Positions 1 to 10,004 of a stretch of 64,000 bases of DNA are shown here, one piece after another; within the stretch, counting starts at the first letter, position 1, and each line of letters begins with the position of its first letter. The position numbers and the translations under genes were made by a program. The stretch comes from Myroides sp. WP-1 (GTDB taxonomy: Bacteria > Bacteroidota > Bacteroidia > Flavobacteriales > Flavobacteriaceae). A model generated the notes under the pieces. It was not told the DNA's origin and did no database searches. It worked only from the letters and a program-made list of their open reading frames with translations. The DNA is taken from positions 248,001-312,000 of the forward strand of contig NZ_JACHTC010000001.1 of NCBI RefSeq assembly GCF_014145635.1, written 5' to 3'.

Positions 1-58
1 TGTTTACAAAAGAATATGCGATTACATCTCATGCAGCTATCAACTAGTTGTGGAGTAA
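1..58 (+). other. Possible 3' end of a gene entering from the left edge
   Basis: Two + strand frames are open from the edge, one stopping at 45-47 (TAG) and one at 56-58 (TAA). The terminator just downstream implies a transcript arriving from the left. The frame ending at 45-47 has the more natural codon choice, but with at most 18 codons the product cannot be named. Confidence 0.3.
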
Positions 59-71
59 CTTTTCTTATCTT

Positions 72-103
72 AGAGCTATAATGCAAATTATAGCTCTTTT
101 TTT
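72..103 (+). terminator. Intrinsic terminator of the gene left of the window
   Basis: A ten-base stem AGAGCTATAA/TTATAGCTCT with a six-base loop is followed by seven T. It closes a rightward transcript that starts outside the window. Confidence 0.8.
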
Positions 104-285
104 GTTTGCCAGTCTATCTACATAGGAAGATTTAAAACCAATAAACCGTTGTGTATACGCAACAGGGAAAAGGATAAAATCAATTAAAAAAGAAAAAATG
201 CAAGGGTTTAAAACAAAAATAAGAAATTTACATTTCCTTACAGAAAGGAAGATCAATATAAGATTTACATCTAAAAAAGATTGAA

Positions 286-813
286 ATGATACTTAGAACA
301 GAAAGACCGGAAGATTATGATCAAGTAGAGGAGTTGATCCGATTAGCTTTTGAAAAAGAAGAAATGAGTGATCACCAAGAACATGATTTAGTTAGACGCT
401 TGCGTGAAGCACCCGATTTTATACCGGAGTTATCGCTGGTATGCGAAGTTGATGACCAACTAGTAGGGCATATACTATTTACAAAAATAAAAATAGTAGC
501 TGACCACCAAACAACAGCTTCACTAGCATTGGCTCCTGTTTCTGTTTTGCCAAAGTATCAAAACAGAGGTATCGGATCAAAACTTATTGAAGAAGGACAC
601 CGTCGAGCTTTAGCGTTAGGATTTAATTCTATAGTTGTTTTAGGACATGCCGCTTATTACCCAAAATTTGGCTATCAAAAATCAAGTACATATGGGATTC
701 AGTTGCCTTTTGAGGTACCAGATGAAAATAGTATGATTATTGAATTAAAACCAGGTTCATTGAAGTGTCAAAGTGCGAAGGTTGTGTATCCAGAAGCGTT
801 TGGCATAGTGTAA
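286..813 (+). CDS. GNAT family N-acetyltransferase (YhbS-like)
   Basis: The 175-residue protein has the GNAT fold signature. Motif A, with acetyl-CoA pyrophosphate-loop residues QNRGIG at 92-97, follows a beta-strand at 82-88. The stretch HAAYYPKFGY near 121-130 is typical of the YhbS group (COG3153). Length and motifs match the family. The acceptor substrate cannot be read from the sequence. It lies 31 bases upstream of a Crp/Fnr-type regulator on the same strand, so the two may be co-transcribed. The ATG at 286 is the first start after an AT-rich leader. Confidence 0.85.
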   Translation: MILRTERPEDYDQVEELIRLAFEKEEMSDHQEHDLVRRLREAPDFIPELSLVCEVDDQLVGHILFTKIKIVADHQTTASLALAPVSVLPKYQNRGIGSKLIEEGHRRALALGFNSIVVLGHAAYYPKFGYQKSSTYGIQLPFEVPDENSMIIELKPGSLKCQSAKVVYPEAFGIV

Positions 814-844
814 AGAATCTTTTTTAATCTTATAGCGGGTTAGT

Positions 845-1420
845 ATGTTATTAGAAAAATTAATTCATGAATTTAGTATTCCCAATAGTTTTACACAACA
901 GGAATTAGCTTTGTTTGATACTTTTTTTGAGAAGATTGATCTTAAAAAAAATGAATTCTTAATTCGGGAAGGTGAGATAGAGCGATATAGCTATTTTATA
1001 TCCGAAGGTCTATTGCGTTGTTGGGTATTAGATCAAAAAGGGAGAGCACACACCTTTTGGTTTTGTAAAAAAGGAACATTTTCCATGTCTAATATTTCAT
1101 TTACCTTAGTTCAAAAGGCCAATTTTAACGTACAAGCTGTGATGAATAGTGAACTCTATCGCATTGATAAAGAAAAAACAACGGTATTGTATCAGCGTAT
1201 TCCTTCATTAAAACCCGTTTTTGAGGACTTGACGGCCTTATTACTCAATCGATTATTAGATCGTCAAGTGCATATGATCAAATATTCACCCGAAGAATCT
1301 TACATACAAATGGAAAAAGAGTTTGGAAGCTTATTCAACCAAATACCACTTAAAGATGTTGCCTCTTATTTAGGAATCACACCACAAGCCTTGAGTAGAA
1401 TTCGCAAGCGTATTTTTTAA
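845..1420 (+). CDS. Crp/Fnr family transcriptional regulator
   Basis: The 191-residue protein has an N-terminal cyclic-nucleotide-binding-type beta-barrel (about 25-115), a long dimerisation helix and a C-terminal winged helix in which residues 167-191 read as a helix-turn-helix (GITPQALSRIRKR as recognition part). Many flavobacterial paralogues of this size exist with unknown ligands. No cysteine cluster for an Fe-S cluster is present, so it is not a canonical oxygen-sensing FNR. It sits between two GNAT genes. A TTGG-N6-TCAA half-palindrome at 1442-1455, just after its stop, resembles a Crp/Fnr binding site. Confidence 0.85.
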   Translation: MLLEKLIHEFSIPNSFTQQELALFDTFFEKIDLKKNEFLIREGEIERYSYFISEGLLRCWVLDQKGRAHTFWFCKKGTFSMSNISFTLVQKANFNVQAVMNSELYRIDKEKTTVLYQRIPSLKPVFEDLTALLLNRLLDRQVHMIKYSPEESYIQMEKEFGSLFNQIPLKDVASYLGITPQALSRIRKRIF

Positions 1421-1483
1421 CTTGGGTTCAGTGTTTTTCACTTGGAAAGACTCAACTTTGTACGCATTAAATATAAAATAGAT

Positions 1484-1912
1484 ATGATACGAACAATTGA
1501 TACCACAGAATTTCCTCGTTTAATTGAAATTTGGGAAAGCGCTGTTCTAGCTACGCATGATTTTTTAAAACCGGCTGACTTTGAATATTACAAAGAAAAT
1601 TTACCTACTTATTTCTCTTTTGTTCAGCTTTGGGGATATGAGTATGAAGGTAAATTAGTGGGTTTTATGGGAATAGCTTCAACTAGTTTAGAAATGCTAT
1701 TCATTGATGCAGCGGTCCGCGGAAAGGGAATTGGCAAGGCTTTAATCCAATATGGTATTGAGAAGCAAAACATTACGGAAGTAGAAGTAAACGAACAAAA
1801 TCAACAGGCAGTTGGGTTCTATAACCATTTGGGATTTGAAATTGTAAGTAGATCTGAAGTTGATGGACAAGGAAAACCTTATCCCGTACTTCAGTTGCAT
1901 CTTGTACAATAA
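1484..1912 (+). CDS. GNAT family N-acetyltransferase
   Basis: The protein has 142 residues when started at the ATG at 1484. An upstream in-frame TTG at 1442 would add 14 residues that are not acetyltransferase-like. Motif A is RGKGIG (79-84), and the C-terminal motif B contains the conserved pattern N-x-x-N-x-x-AxxFYxxxGF (103-118). This suggests a RimI/YjaB-like enzyme that transfers acetyl from acetyl-CoA to an amine. The target is unknown. It follows the Crp/Fnr-type gene by 63 bases on the same strand. Confidence 0.85.
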   Translation: MIRTIDTTEFPRLIEIWESAVLATHDFLKPADFEYYKENLPTYFSFVQLWGYEYEGKLVGFMGIASTSLEMLFIDAAVRGKGIGKALIQYGIEKQNITEVEVNEQNQQAVGFYNHLGFEIVSRSEVDGQGKPYPVLQLHLVQ

Positions 1913-1959
1913 CGTGGATAAAGAAGGAGAGAAGTTGGTTTGTACTAGGTAAAGATCTT

Positions 1960-2682
1960 TTACAGACCTTCGATTCCCTCTATCCAGTATCCTCTCATAT
2001 AAACTTTACTCGTCGTTTTATCTTTAATGACTTTTCTAAATATTTGAATTGATTTAGCATTTCCCGTAAGTAAAAATACCGCATCTTTCCACAAGGGCGA
2101 AATAATAGGAGGTAGTTGACTAATCAATTTTTCCTGGCGAAAAGTGTCCCTTTTTGAAAAAACAAGCGTATTGGAAAAACCAAGTTTTTCAGGTACACTT
2201 TTATTCTCTTCTTCCAATTCAAAAAGAAATAAAAATTCAATCGCTTGGACACTCCATTTCCTAAATAGTGCATGTGCTAATCCAATAGAGGTTTCATCAC
2301 CAAAGAAAACCAACTTACTCGTAGGCAAATCTAAATAGTGGCTATTGGAACGTAGGCTATTCATACTTATTTTATCCCCAAGACGCAATTCCTTTATAAA
2401 GCGTTGTCCAGTGCCTACACTAGGATGTAAGTATACAATAAATTCAAGAAAACCTTTATTTGTATCAATAGTAGATAGCGTATAAGTTCTCGTTTGCGTA
2501 TAGTTGAGTTTAAAACTCAAATAAGAACCTCCAACAATATTTAATTTCTCAAATGATCCTCCTAAGCGAATTTGTCTCATTGTTGGGGATAACTCTTTTA
2601 TTTCCACAACTTCTGCAATAGGAAATTTTAGCGGCACTAAACCGATAAAATCAAGTATTCTTCTAATTGCATTTGCGATCAT
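1960..2682 (-). CDS. Siderophore-interacting protein (FAD-dependent ferric-chelate reductase-like)
   Basis: The 240-residue protein fits the SIP/ViuB family, cytosolic flavoproteins that reduce ferric siderophores with NAD(P)H or ferredoxin. The FAD-binding motif is RTYTLS at 65-70, followed by the strand with YLHPSVGTG (84-92). The NAD(P)-binding half starts with FFGDETSIGLA (126-136). Length is slightly short for the family. It stands alone, converging with the upstream GNAT gene. No siderophore synthesis gene is adjacent, so the substrate is unknown. Confidence 0.8.
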   Translation of the reverse strand: MIANAIRRILDFIGLVPLKFPIAEVVEIKELSPTMRQIRLGGSFEKLNIVGGSYLSFKLNYTQTRTYTLSTIDTNKGFLEFIVYLHPSVGTGQRFIKELRLGDKISMNSLRSNSHYLDLPTSKLVFFGDETSIGLAHALFRKWSVQAIEFLFLFELEEENKSVPEKLGFSNTLVFSKRDTFRQEKLISQLPPIISPLWKDAVFLLTGNAKSIQIFRKVIKDKTTSKVYMRGYWIEGIEGL

Positions 2683-3048
2683 CTTTTTTTTACAAAATTA
2701 AAAAAAAACTAGGTAGCGATGCAGTTACAAACACAGCTGTTAATGGACAAAACGCAGATTTTGTTATTTCGTTATTTCTATTTCTTCACGAGTTGTGTTT
2801 AGAATTAATTAACACTATGCTTATGTTTGAATTTTTAACAATTTTTAAATTAGCATATAGATAGATTTTTTTTCTTTAAAGTGAGGGTATTTTAATATAT
2901 TTACTATATTAGTGATTATTTGAAAATTGATATAAATTGATCTATTTATTTTAACTGACGATTCTATTAAAAATCGCACAAAAACAACCTTTAAATTAAC
3001 ATTAAATTCACCCATAACCAGTAAAAAACTAGTGTAACTAACCAAATA
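2683..3048. other. Intergenic region between divergent genes
   Basis: This AT-rich stretch of about 365 bases separates the divergent siderophore-interacting protein and giant adhesin genes and must hold both promoters. The only good -7 match on the + strand is TATGTTTG at 2822-2829, without a well-spaced -33 TTG. No credible gene is seen in it. Confidence 0.5.
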
Positions 3049-6000
3049 ATGAATATGAACAAACAATTACTTTTTAAGCTTCTTCTGAGCTTGATGTTAT
3101 TATCGGTTCAGATGATTAGAGGACAAGCTTATACGCCTCTAAGCATTACTTCCGGATTTAACGAAGATGTTATTGCAGAGAATAGTCCTGCGGATACATT
3201 TACAACAGCTGCCGTTGATGCAGTTGGGACAGGTGCTAACAATGCATTTATGAGTATAGGTTATCCTAGTGCAACAGTAGGACTTCCTGCAAATGGATTA
3301 ATCACATCTATTGCAACAAGTACACCTGGATTAACGTTTCAACTTGCTGCCTATACGGCAAATAACAGTTTGAAAATTAATGCAAATGGAGGTACAGGAA
3401 CTTTTGTAATTCAAAATGCTGTTCCTGTGATGAACCTTTTCATTTTAGCGACATCAGGAAGTTCTTCTTCTACCTTTACGGGTACGATAACCTTTACAGA
3501 TGGAACAACGCAAGCGATTGCATCTCAATCAGTTCCAGATTGGTATCAAACAGGAACTCCACCTGTAGCCATTCAGGGAATAGGAAGAGTATCTCGTAGT
3601 GGAGGTAATCCGGATAATAATAGTTCAAATCCAAAACTATTTCAGGTTCCTATAGCTATTAGTACAGCCAATATGTACAAGACAATTCAGTCGATAGCGT
3701 TTACTAAAACGAGCTCTACAAGTGGTTACTTGAATATTTTTGCTGTTTCAGGAGAGACTACGCCTTCTTGTTTTAAACCGACAGCGTTTACTCGTGGAGG
3801 CATTAGTGCTAGTACAGCACAGCTAAGCTGGACAAGCACGGGTACTTCTTTTGAAGTAAAATATGGGGCAACTGGTTTTGATGTTGCTACTGCAGGTACG
3901 ACGGTTACAACTACAACAACAAGCCATACTTTGAGCGGTTTGACTCAAGGGCAAACGTACGATGCTTATGTTCGCAATAATTGTGGAGAAGAAGATGGTT
4001 TTAGCGAATGGACAGGTCCTGTTACATTTACTCCAGAAAATGTTTTTCAAATAGGAGAAGGAACAGAAACAGGTTCAGATGGTTCGAATATTCCGATTAC
4101 AAATTATGATTATAATTACAGTCAACAAATCATAACGGGTTATGAATATAACTCAGGAGGAGGAGGAGCTGGTCCAATTACTAAAATTCGCTATTACGTT
4201 ACGAATGTAAATAATTTAGATAAATGGAAAGCATGGACTGTTTATATGGGGCATACAACCAAGTCATCTTTTGATTCTCTAGAAGATTGGATTCCAATGA
4301 CCCAATTGACCCAAGTTTTTAACGGTGAGATTACAGCAACATCAAATAACTGGTTTGAAATTACACTTGATACACCTTTTAATTATACAGGTGGTAATTT
4401 TGTTGTTGCCGTATATGAAAACTCGCCAGGTTATTCTTCACCATCTTTTAGAAAGTATAGAGCTTCGGCTAATCAAGGGATTTTATATCGTGTGGATGGG
4501 GTTGCTAATAATCCAAATCCAGCCTCGCCACCTACAGCGAGTAGTTTACAAAGCAAATTGCCTCAACTACAGTTTGTGGGTACCCCTGCAACCTGTATGC
4601 CAGTTATTAACTTAGCGGCTCAATTGAATTCATTTACATCGACTACTTTATCATGGAATGGACCAGGGGGAACTGTTACCTATGAATATGCGGCTACTAC
4701 ATCACCTGCATCACCTACAGCATGGGAGACTACGTCCAATACAAGTGTCACATTAACTGATTTGCTACCAGAAACAGAATATTATTTTCATGTCCGTATA
4801 AAATGTTCAAACACGAATGTGAGTGAAACAGGAATGATCAAATTCTATACAGGTTATTGTATTCCTAATACCGATTCTACATCTACTAGCTATAAAATTA
4901 AAGGAGTAAAAACAACTGGTGGATATACCAATATTGAAAACTTAAATAATGGCACAACAAATTGGTATACAAACTATTCAGATAGTAAAGTTACTCAATC
5001 ACCTGGAGGAACAATTAACTACGCGATAGATATCCCAGGTTATACTATTGTGAAGGTTTGGATTGATCTTAATCAAGATTTTGCCTTTAGTGATGATGAG
5101 TTAATTGCAAACTTTTCAGATTATGATTGGTCTGACGTAACGAGGACAGGAACGTTTACTCTTCCGGCGGACATGCCTTTAGGTGATTACCGCATTAGAG
5201 TTCGCTCAAGTTACTATTATGGCTTAGCAGCAATTGGAGCCTGTGATGATTGGACAACAGGAGGAGAAATTGAAGACTACACACTTTCAGTTGTGGCTGT
5301 GCCTACTTGTGTTGCTCCAAATACACTTACTTCAACTTATGTTAACCGTAATAATTATAGGTTAGGTTGGACAAGTGATGGAAGTCTATTTGATGTTGAG
5401 CTTATCAAGATATCTGCAGGAGAGCGTGCTACAGGTATTCCAACACATACGGGAATTACTACAAATTCATTGGTTGCCCCATTAGATTTTTCTTCTACTT
5501 ACGGTTTCTTCGTACGTAAGAATTGTGGAGAAGAGGAAGGAGCTAGTTTATGGCAAGGACCTTTTATTTTCGAAACTCCATTGACAACACCTTCACCTTG
5601 GCGTGAAGAATTTACTGACATAGACAACCTACCATTAGGTTGGAAAAGTATTCAAGGTAGTTGGTACCAAGAAAGCTTTTCACCAGAAACAGGAACTAGT
5701 TTACGCGTTAATATTTATGGTAGCTATTATAATGTTGCCAGTATATCGACCATAGCAGTAGGACCAATCTTAAATGAAGATACTTTTTCATTTAAATTTA
5801 TGAATCTTGATTACTATAATGATACCCCAATTAATGCAGGTATTGTTAGTATAAAAGTTGATTTTTCAACAGATTTTGGCGCTACTTACTCAACAATTGA
5901 AACTGTAACTAATGATGGTTCTGATACTTGGCAAGAGTTTGAGTATGATATGACTCCTTATGCAAATAAATATGTTACAATAAAAGTAACAGCAACTTTG

Positions 6001-8769
6001 TCACGAAGTTCATCAGATTTGAACTTTATTATCGATGATTTTGATATTTCGGGTGGAGTTCCATGTTATGAAATTACGGATGCTAGCGTAGATGTACTTA
6101 ATAGTAATGGACCAACGTTGACGATTGAGTCAGAAGCGGCTAATTTTGATGTTGAATATGGTCTTGAAGGTTTTGAACGAGGAGAAGGTACAGAAGGAAC
6201 AGCAGTTACTAGTCCATATCTTATCCCTGATTTATCTGCTGATACAACGTATGATATTTACATTCGCGGACAATATTGTGAAGAGTGGTATGGCCCAGTG
6301 ACGTTCACTGTAAATGCTGCAGAAAGACAGACAATTACAGTTGAAGATACTACTAAAGCATACGGTGATGAGCCATTTATCGTTGGAACAGCTACGAGTG
6401 AGTTACCGTTAACTTATACAGTTGAAGATCGAAATGTTGCTATTTTTGAAAATGGAAAACTTGTCATTAAAGGTGCAGGAGAAACTGTAGTAACCGCAAG
6501 TCAAGCAGGAAATGGGTTGTATTTACCAGCAGAAGATGAAACGTTTACGTTAACGGTTACAACCGCTGAATTAACTGTAGATGCAAACGAAAATCAGAAG
6601 AAGTTCTACGGAGATAGTGATGCCGTGTTAACTTATACAGCAACTGGATTTAAATATACTGATACTGTAGCTCTTTTAACAGGAGCACTAGAGCGTGTCG
6701 AAGGCGAAGATGTTGGTTCTTATGCTATAAATATCGGAACTCTTGCTTCAAATAACAATTATACGATTACTTACACAGGAGCGGATTTTGTTATTGAACA
6801 CACTGAATTAACAATTGATGCAGATGCTAAAACTAAAGTATATGGGCAAGCAGATCCCGCTCTTACTTTTGTAGCTTCAGGGTTTAAAAATAATGATACA
6901 GCCGAGACACTTATTACAGGAGCCTTAGCTCGTGTAGCGGGTGAAAATGTTGCAACTTATGCGATTAATAGCGGTAGTATTGCATTAACAAATCCAAACT
7001 ATACGTTGATCTACAATGAAAGTCAATTGGTAATTGATCCAGCCTTGTTAAGTGTGTATCCGTCAGCCAATATGACTAAAGTATATGGACAAGCGGATCC
7101 TACTTTAACTTTTGAAATTACAGGATTCCAATTTAATGACACTCGTGAGGGAGTTATTCGCGGTTCAATTGAAAGAGCAGGAAGTAACAATGTTGGAGAA
7201 TATAGATATTCAATAGGTACTTTAGCTAGTACACCTGCAAACTATATCTTTACCATTGCTAATCAAGAGAAGTTTAAAATTACACCAGCTCCAGTAAATG
7301 TTGTCGTAGCAGCAAATCAACAAAAAGTTTATGGACAAGTAGATCCTACTTTTAATTATACTGCAGAAGGATTACAATATAACGATCATGCTTATGGTGT
7401 ATTTACTGGTAGTTTAGTACGTGAACCGGGAGAAGATTTAGGAATTTATAGAATTAATCAAGGAACATTAGCTCCAAGACCAAACTATTACTTAGTTTCT
7501 TTTACAGGTGCTGATTTTGAAATCGTAAGTGGTCAGATTGATGGTTTAACCCTTCCTTCAGCTACTTATGTATACGATGGAACAGCAAAATCACTTGTTG
7601 TACAAGGAAATTTAGCTGAAAATGCAGTAGTTACTTATACAAACAACAATCAAACGAATGTGGGTACTTATACAGTAACTGCCCTTGTTGATTATGGTTC
7701 TAATTTTGAACCTACTACATTAGAAGGAGTACTAACGATAACGAAAGCTGATCAAGCTATTCGTTTTACCACACCTACACAAGTAATATTGGAAGAAACT
7801 CCAAGTTTACAACTTAATGGTGTAGCATCTTCTAACTTAGTAGTTACGTATACAGTGGACAACTCAGAAGTTGCAACCGTTGATGCTTCAGGGGTGATTC
7901 GCTTCCTAAAAACAGGATTTGTTACTGTAACAGCACATCAAGAGGGTGATGCTAATTATAATGCAGCAACACCAGTAGAGAAAAAGATTGAAGTGATTAG
8001 CAAAAATGCATCCATTCTAAACTTAATTGTAGATGGTGTTCCTTACGGAAAAATAGAAAAAGAAGTTTATGTTATCATTGGTTGTGAGCATTCACAAGAT
8101 ATAGTGGTACTTGATGTTGAAACAGAAGAAGGAGTAGTAGTTCTTCCTTCCAATCACATTGAAGTTGCAGTTCCAAATTATGGCATCTACGAACAATTAA
8201 TTACCGTAGTTTCTCCGTATGGAACAGAAGAAATTTACAAGGTAATCATTGAAAAACGCATGCCTTCTGAATTAATCGTACACCAAAAGTATGGAAATGT
8301 CCTTCTTGTAAATAACAATAAAGAAACAAATGGTGGTTACGTATTTACTGCTTATGAATGGTTTAAAAATGGAGAATCTGTGGGTAAAAAACAAGCTTAC
8401 TCTGCAGGAAATGAAAGTTCCAATAAACTTGAACCTGGAGCAACTTACCACGTAGAGGTAACGTTACACAATGGCAAGAAAATAATTACTTGTCCTATCG
8501 ACATCGAGAATGAAGAAGAATCAAACTTAGCTGTTTATCCAAATCCAGTGAAGAAAAATCAGGTGTTAAATATTACAGCTGATCGAATGGATCAAGAAAC
8601 AACAAGCTATGTAATTTACAACGTAAAAGGACAAGCTATCCTTAATGGAGTATTACAAAGCGGAGCGATGCACATTGAAATTCCATCGTCTATTGCTTCT
8701 GGTTCTTATTTCTTAATGATGAAAATAGAAGGTAAACAAAAAAGTGTTCAATTTATTGTCAAAGAATAA
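3049..8769 (+). CDS. Giant multidomain T9SS-secreted protein (FN3, GEVED, MBG repeats)
   Basis: The 1906-residue protein has a Sec signal peptide (residues 1-26, ending near RGQA). Fibronectin III-like modules lie at about 240-330, 514-604, 753-844 and 1004-1089. A GEVED-type domain lies at about 604-750 and a jelly-roll/MAM-like domain at about 846-1003. A bacterial Ig-like domain follows (1093-1172), then four MBG-type repeats of about 80 residues (1174-1494), a fifth related unit, another Ig-like domain (1568-1648) and a C-terminal type A sorting domain (about 1826-1906, starting NLAVYPNPV). By family knowledge it is exported through the type IX system and displayed or released as an adhesin-like protein. 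The ligand is unknown. The start could also be the second ATG two codons later. Confidence 0.9.
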   Translation: MNMNKQLLFKLLLSLMLLSVQMIRGQAYTPLSITSGFNEDVIAENSPADTFTTAAVDAVGTGANNAFMSIGYPSATVGLPANGLITSIATSTPGLTFQLAAYTANNSLKINANGGTGTFVIQNAVPVMNLFILATSGSSSSTFTGTITFTDGTTQAIASQSVPDWYQTGTPPVAIQGIGRVSRSGGNPDNNSSNPKLFQVPIAISTANMYKTIQSIAFTKTSSTSGYLNIFAVSGETTPSCFKPTAFTRGGISASTAQLSWTSTGTSFEVKYGATGFDVATAGTTVTTTTTSHTLSGLTQGQTYDAYVRNNCGEEDGFSEWTGPVTFTPENVFQIGEGTETGSDGSNIPITNYDYNYSQQIITGYEYNSGGGGAGPITKIRYYVTNVNNLDKWKAWTVYMGHTTKSSFDSLEDWIPMTQLTQVFNGEITATSNNWFEITLDTPFNYTGGNFVVAVYENSPGYSSPSFRKYRASANQGILYRVDGVANNPNPASPPTASSLQSKLPQLQFVGTPATCMPVINLAAQLNSFTSTTLSWNGPGGTVTYEYAATTSPASPTAWETTSNTSVTLTDLLPETEYYFHVRIKCSNTNVSETGMIKFYTGYCIPNTDSTSTSYKIKGVKTTGGYTNIENLNNGTTNWYTNYSDSKVTQSPGGTINYAIDIPGYTIVKVWIDLNQDFAFSDDELIANFSDYDWSDVTRTGTFTLPADMPLGDYRIRVRSSYYYGLAAIGACDDWTTGGEIEDYTLSVVAVPTCVAPNTLTSTYVNRNNYRLGWTSDGSLFDVELIKISAGERATGIPTHTGITTNSLVAPLDFSSTYGFFVRKNCGEEEGASLWQGPFIFETPLTTPSPWREEFTDIDNLPLGWKSIQGSWYQESFSPETGTSLRVNIYGSYYNVASISTIAVGPILNEDTFSFKFMNLDYYNDTPINAGIVSIKVDFSTDFGATYSTIETVTNDGSDTWQEFEYDMTPYANKYVTIKVTATLSRSSSDLNFIIDDFDISGGVPCYEITDASVDVLNSNGPTLTIESEAANFDVEYGLEGFERGEGTEGTAVTSPYLIPDLSADTTYDIYIRGQYCEEWYGPVTFTVNAAERQTITVEDTTKAYGDEPFIVGTATSELPLTYTVEDRNVAIFENGKLVIKGAGETVVTASQAGNGLYLPAEDETFTLTVTTAELTVDANENQKKFYGDSDAVLTYTATGFKYTDTVALLTGALERVEGEDVGSYAINIGTLASNNNYTITYTGADFVIEHTELTIDADAKTKVYGQADPALTFVASGFKNNDTAETLITGALARVAGENVATYAINSGSIALTNPNYTLIYNESQLVIDPALLSVYPSANMTKVYGQADPTLTFEITGFQFNDTREGVIRGSIERAGSNNVGEYRYSIGTLASTPANYIFTIANQEKFKITPAPVNVVVAANQQKVYGQVDPTFNYTAEGLQYNDHAYGVFTGSLVREPGEDLGIYRINQGTLAPRPNYYLVSFTGADFEIVSGQIDGLTLPSATYVYDGTAKSLVVQGNLAENAVVTYTNNNQTNVGTYTVTALVDYGSNFEPTTLEGVLTITKADQAIRFTTPTQVILEETPSLQLNGVASSNLVVTYTVDNSEVATVDASGVIRFLKTGFVTVTAHQEGDANYNAATPVEKKIEVISKNASILNLIVDGVPYGKIEKEVYVIIGCEHSQDIVVLDVETEEGVVVLPSNHIEVAVPNYGIYEQLITVVSPYGTEEIYKVIIEKRMPSELIVHQKYGNVLLVNNNKETNGGYVFTAYEWFKNGESVGKKQAYSAGNESSNKLEPGATYHVEVTLHNGKKIITCPIDIENEEESNLAVYPNPVKKNQVLNITADRMDQETTSYVIYNVKGQAILNGVLQSGAMHIEIPSSIASGSYFLMMKIEGKQKSVQFIVKE
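6565..7530 (+). repeat. Tandem MBG-domain repeats inside the giant protein gene
   Basis: Four coding repeats of about 240 bases each carry near-identical starts, for example at 6835-6870, 7078-7112 and 7324-7356, each encoding a K-V-Y-G-Q-x-D-P core. DNA identity between units is high only in this core, so the array is an old protein repeat, not a recent expansion. Confidence 0.75.
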
Positions 8770-8789
8770 TCAAAACTAGTTTTAACTAT

Positions 8790-8826
8790 AAAGTAGGGTT
8801 CTTTTTAGTAGAACCCTACTTTTTAA
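8790..8826 (+). terminator. Terminator of the giant protein gene
   Basis: The eleven-base stem AGTAGGGTTCT/AGAACCCTACT (8792-8802 with 8810-8820) is followed by a T-run, 22 bases after the stop codon. It separates the adhesin from the beta-barrel gene. Confidence 0.85.
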
Positions 8827-8856
8827 AAAAGTGGTTTTTAATCAAATTTGTTTAAA

Positions 8857-9720
8857 ATGAAAAGATATATAGGTATTTTAACGTTAGGACTCATATTAGG
8901 AGGATATCAACAGGCACAGGCACAATTCAATCCTTATTACTTTAAGAAGCATGAAGTAGCAGTAAGTGCAAAAGCGGGTTTACTCCAAAACTATGGTAGT
9001 TTACCGGATCAGATTTCCGCAGATTTAAAATTTAATACTGCTATTGGTTTACAATATGACTATTTTTTAAATCGTCAATGGAGTATTGGTATTGGTGCAC
9101 AGTATGCTATGTATACCACTGATTTTACAGCAAGTAATCTAAGCGGACAAAGCAACGAGATTGATTCAGAAAATGAGAAATTCATTTTCTCTTATGACGG
9201 AAGAGAATTTAAAGAGCAATGGAAAGTAAATCAAGTAAATATACCTTTAACGGTACAATATGTTGGTGAAGCAGAGACAGCACTTTATGTACGTACAGGA
9301 ATTCAATATTCTTTACTAATGAGTAGTAAACCGACGGTTACGTGGAATAATTTGCAAACGTCAGGATATTTTCCTCAATATAATTTATTGTTTGATGAAG
9401 ATCTATTATATGCAGGATTTGGCTTCCAAGAAAAAGTTGAATTCAAACCAGATTTAGAACTAAAAGATCGTTGGGCATGGATTGCTGAAGTTGGGGTAAA
9501 ACACAACGTGAGAGAAAATCAAAATCTATACGTAGGTGTTTATTTTGATTTGGGGTTAAATAACCAAAAACCTAGCGTTAAAGAAACAAAAGAAAGTATT
9601 TTAGAGTATAATGCTGAGATAGATAATAGCTTGAAGTATAACAGTATTCAAGAAAGTTCTAAAGCTGTATTTAAAAACTATAGTTTTGGAATTCAGCTGC
9701 GTTACGGCATAGGTTTATAA
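8857..9720 (+). CDS. Outer-membrane beta-barrel protein
   Basis: The 287-residue protein starts at the ATG at 8857; a TTG nine bases upstream is in frame but less likely. It has a signal peptide ending AQAQ (about residue 23). Alternating amphipathic strands, many aromatic residues and Gly/Asn turns run to the C-terminus, as in the porin/PorT-like beta-barrel proteins of Bacteroidota. It lacks the usual PorP/SprF start. Its place directly after the T9SS cargo gene suggests a surface or outer-membrane partner role, which is inference. It has its own terminator. Confidence 0.75.
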   Translation: MKRYIGILTLGLILGGYQQAQAQFNPYYFKKHEVAVSAKAGLLQNYGSLPDQISADLKFNTAIGLQYDYFLNRQWSIGIGAQYAMYTTDFTASNLSGQSNEIDSENEKFIFSYDGREFKEQWKVNQVNIPLTVQYVGEAETALYVRTGIQYSLLMSSKPTVTWNNLQTSGYFPQYNLLFDEDLLYAGFGFQEKVEFKPDLELKDRWAWIAEVGVKHNVRENQNLYVGVYFDLGLNNQKPSVKETKESILEYNAEIDNSLKYNSIQESSKAVFKNYSFGIQLRYGIGL

Positions 9721-9761
9721 AAGTAGCTTTATAAATAGCAGTTTAAAACTTGACTCATAGT

Positions 9762-9806
9762 AAAAAAGAGCGATTGAATGAATTAATTCAATCGCTCTTT
9801 TTATTT
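9762..9806 (+). terminator. Terminator of the beta-barrel gene
   Basis: A fifteen-base stem AAAGAGCGATTGAAT/ATTCAATCGCTCTTT (9765-9779 with 9786-9800) with a six-base loop is followed by T-rich sequence. It is flanked by A on the other side, so it may work in both directions. Confidence 0.85.
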
Positions 9807-10004
9807 AATCCGTATTTATCACAGTTTGGCTATGTTTATTTTAGCTTTAAAACAGTTGATTATTCTATTTTAAAAAAATAACATATATACTTAAAAATCT
9901 TTAAAAAAGACTGTTTTTTTACGATATATTGCTATTTATTTCATTTGTTTTACTTTTTTTGCATCTTAATTTTAAATACAAACTCTTTTTTAAACAGAAT
10001 ATAC

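Noticed and set aside
2822..2829. Promoter of the giant T9SS protein at TATGTTTG
   Set aside because: No -33 TTG at proper distance and more than 200 bases to the gene; kept only as a remark.
6565..7530. CRISPR-like repeat array
   Set aside because: The repeated blocks are about 240 bases long, in one reading frame, and encode MBG-type protein domains.
8857..9720. PorP/SprF-type T9SS component
   Set aside because: It lacks the usual PorP/SprF N-terminal pattern; only a general outer-membrane barrel can be supported.
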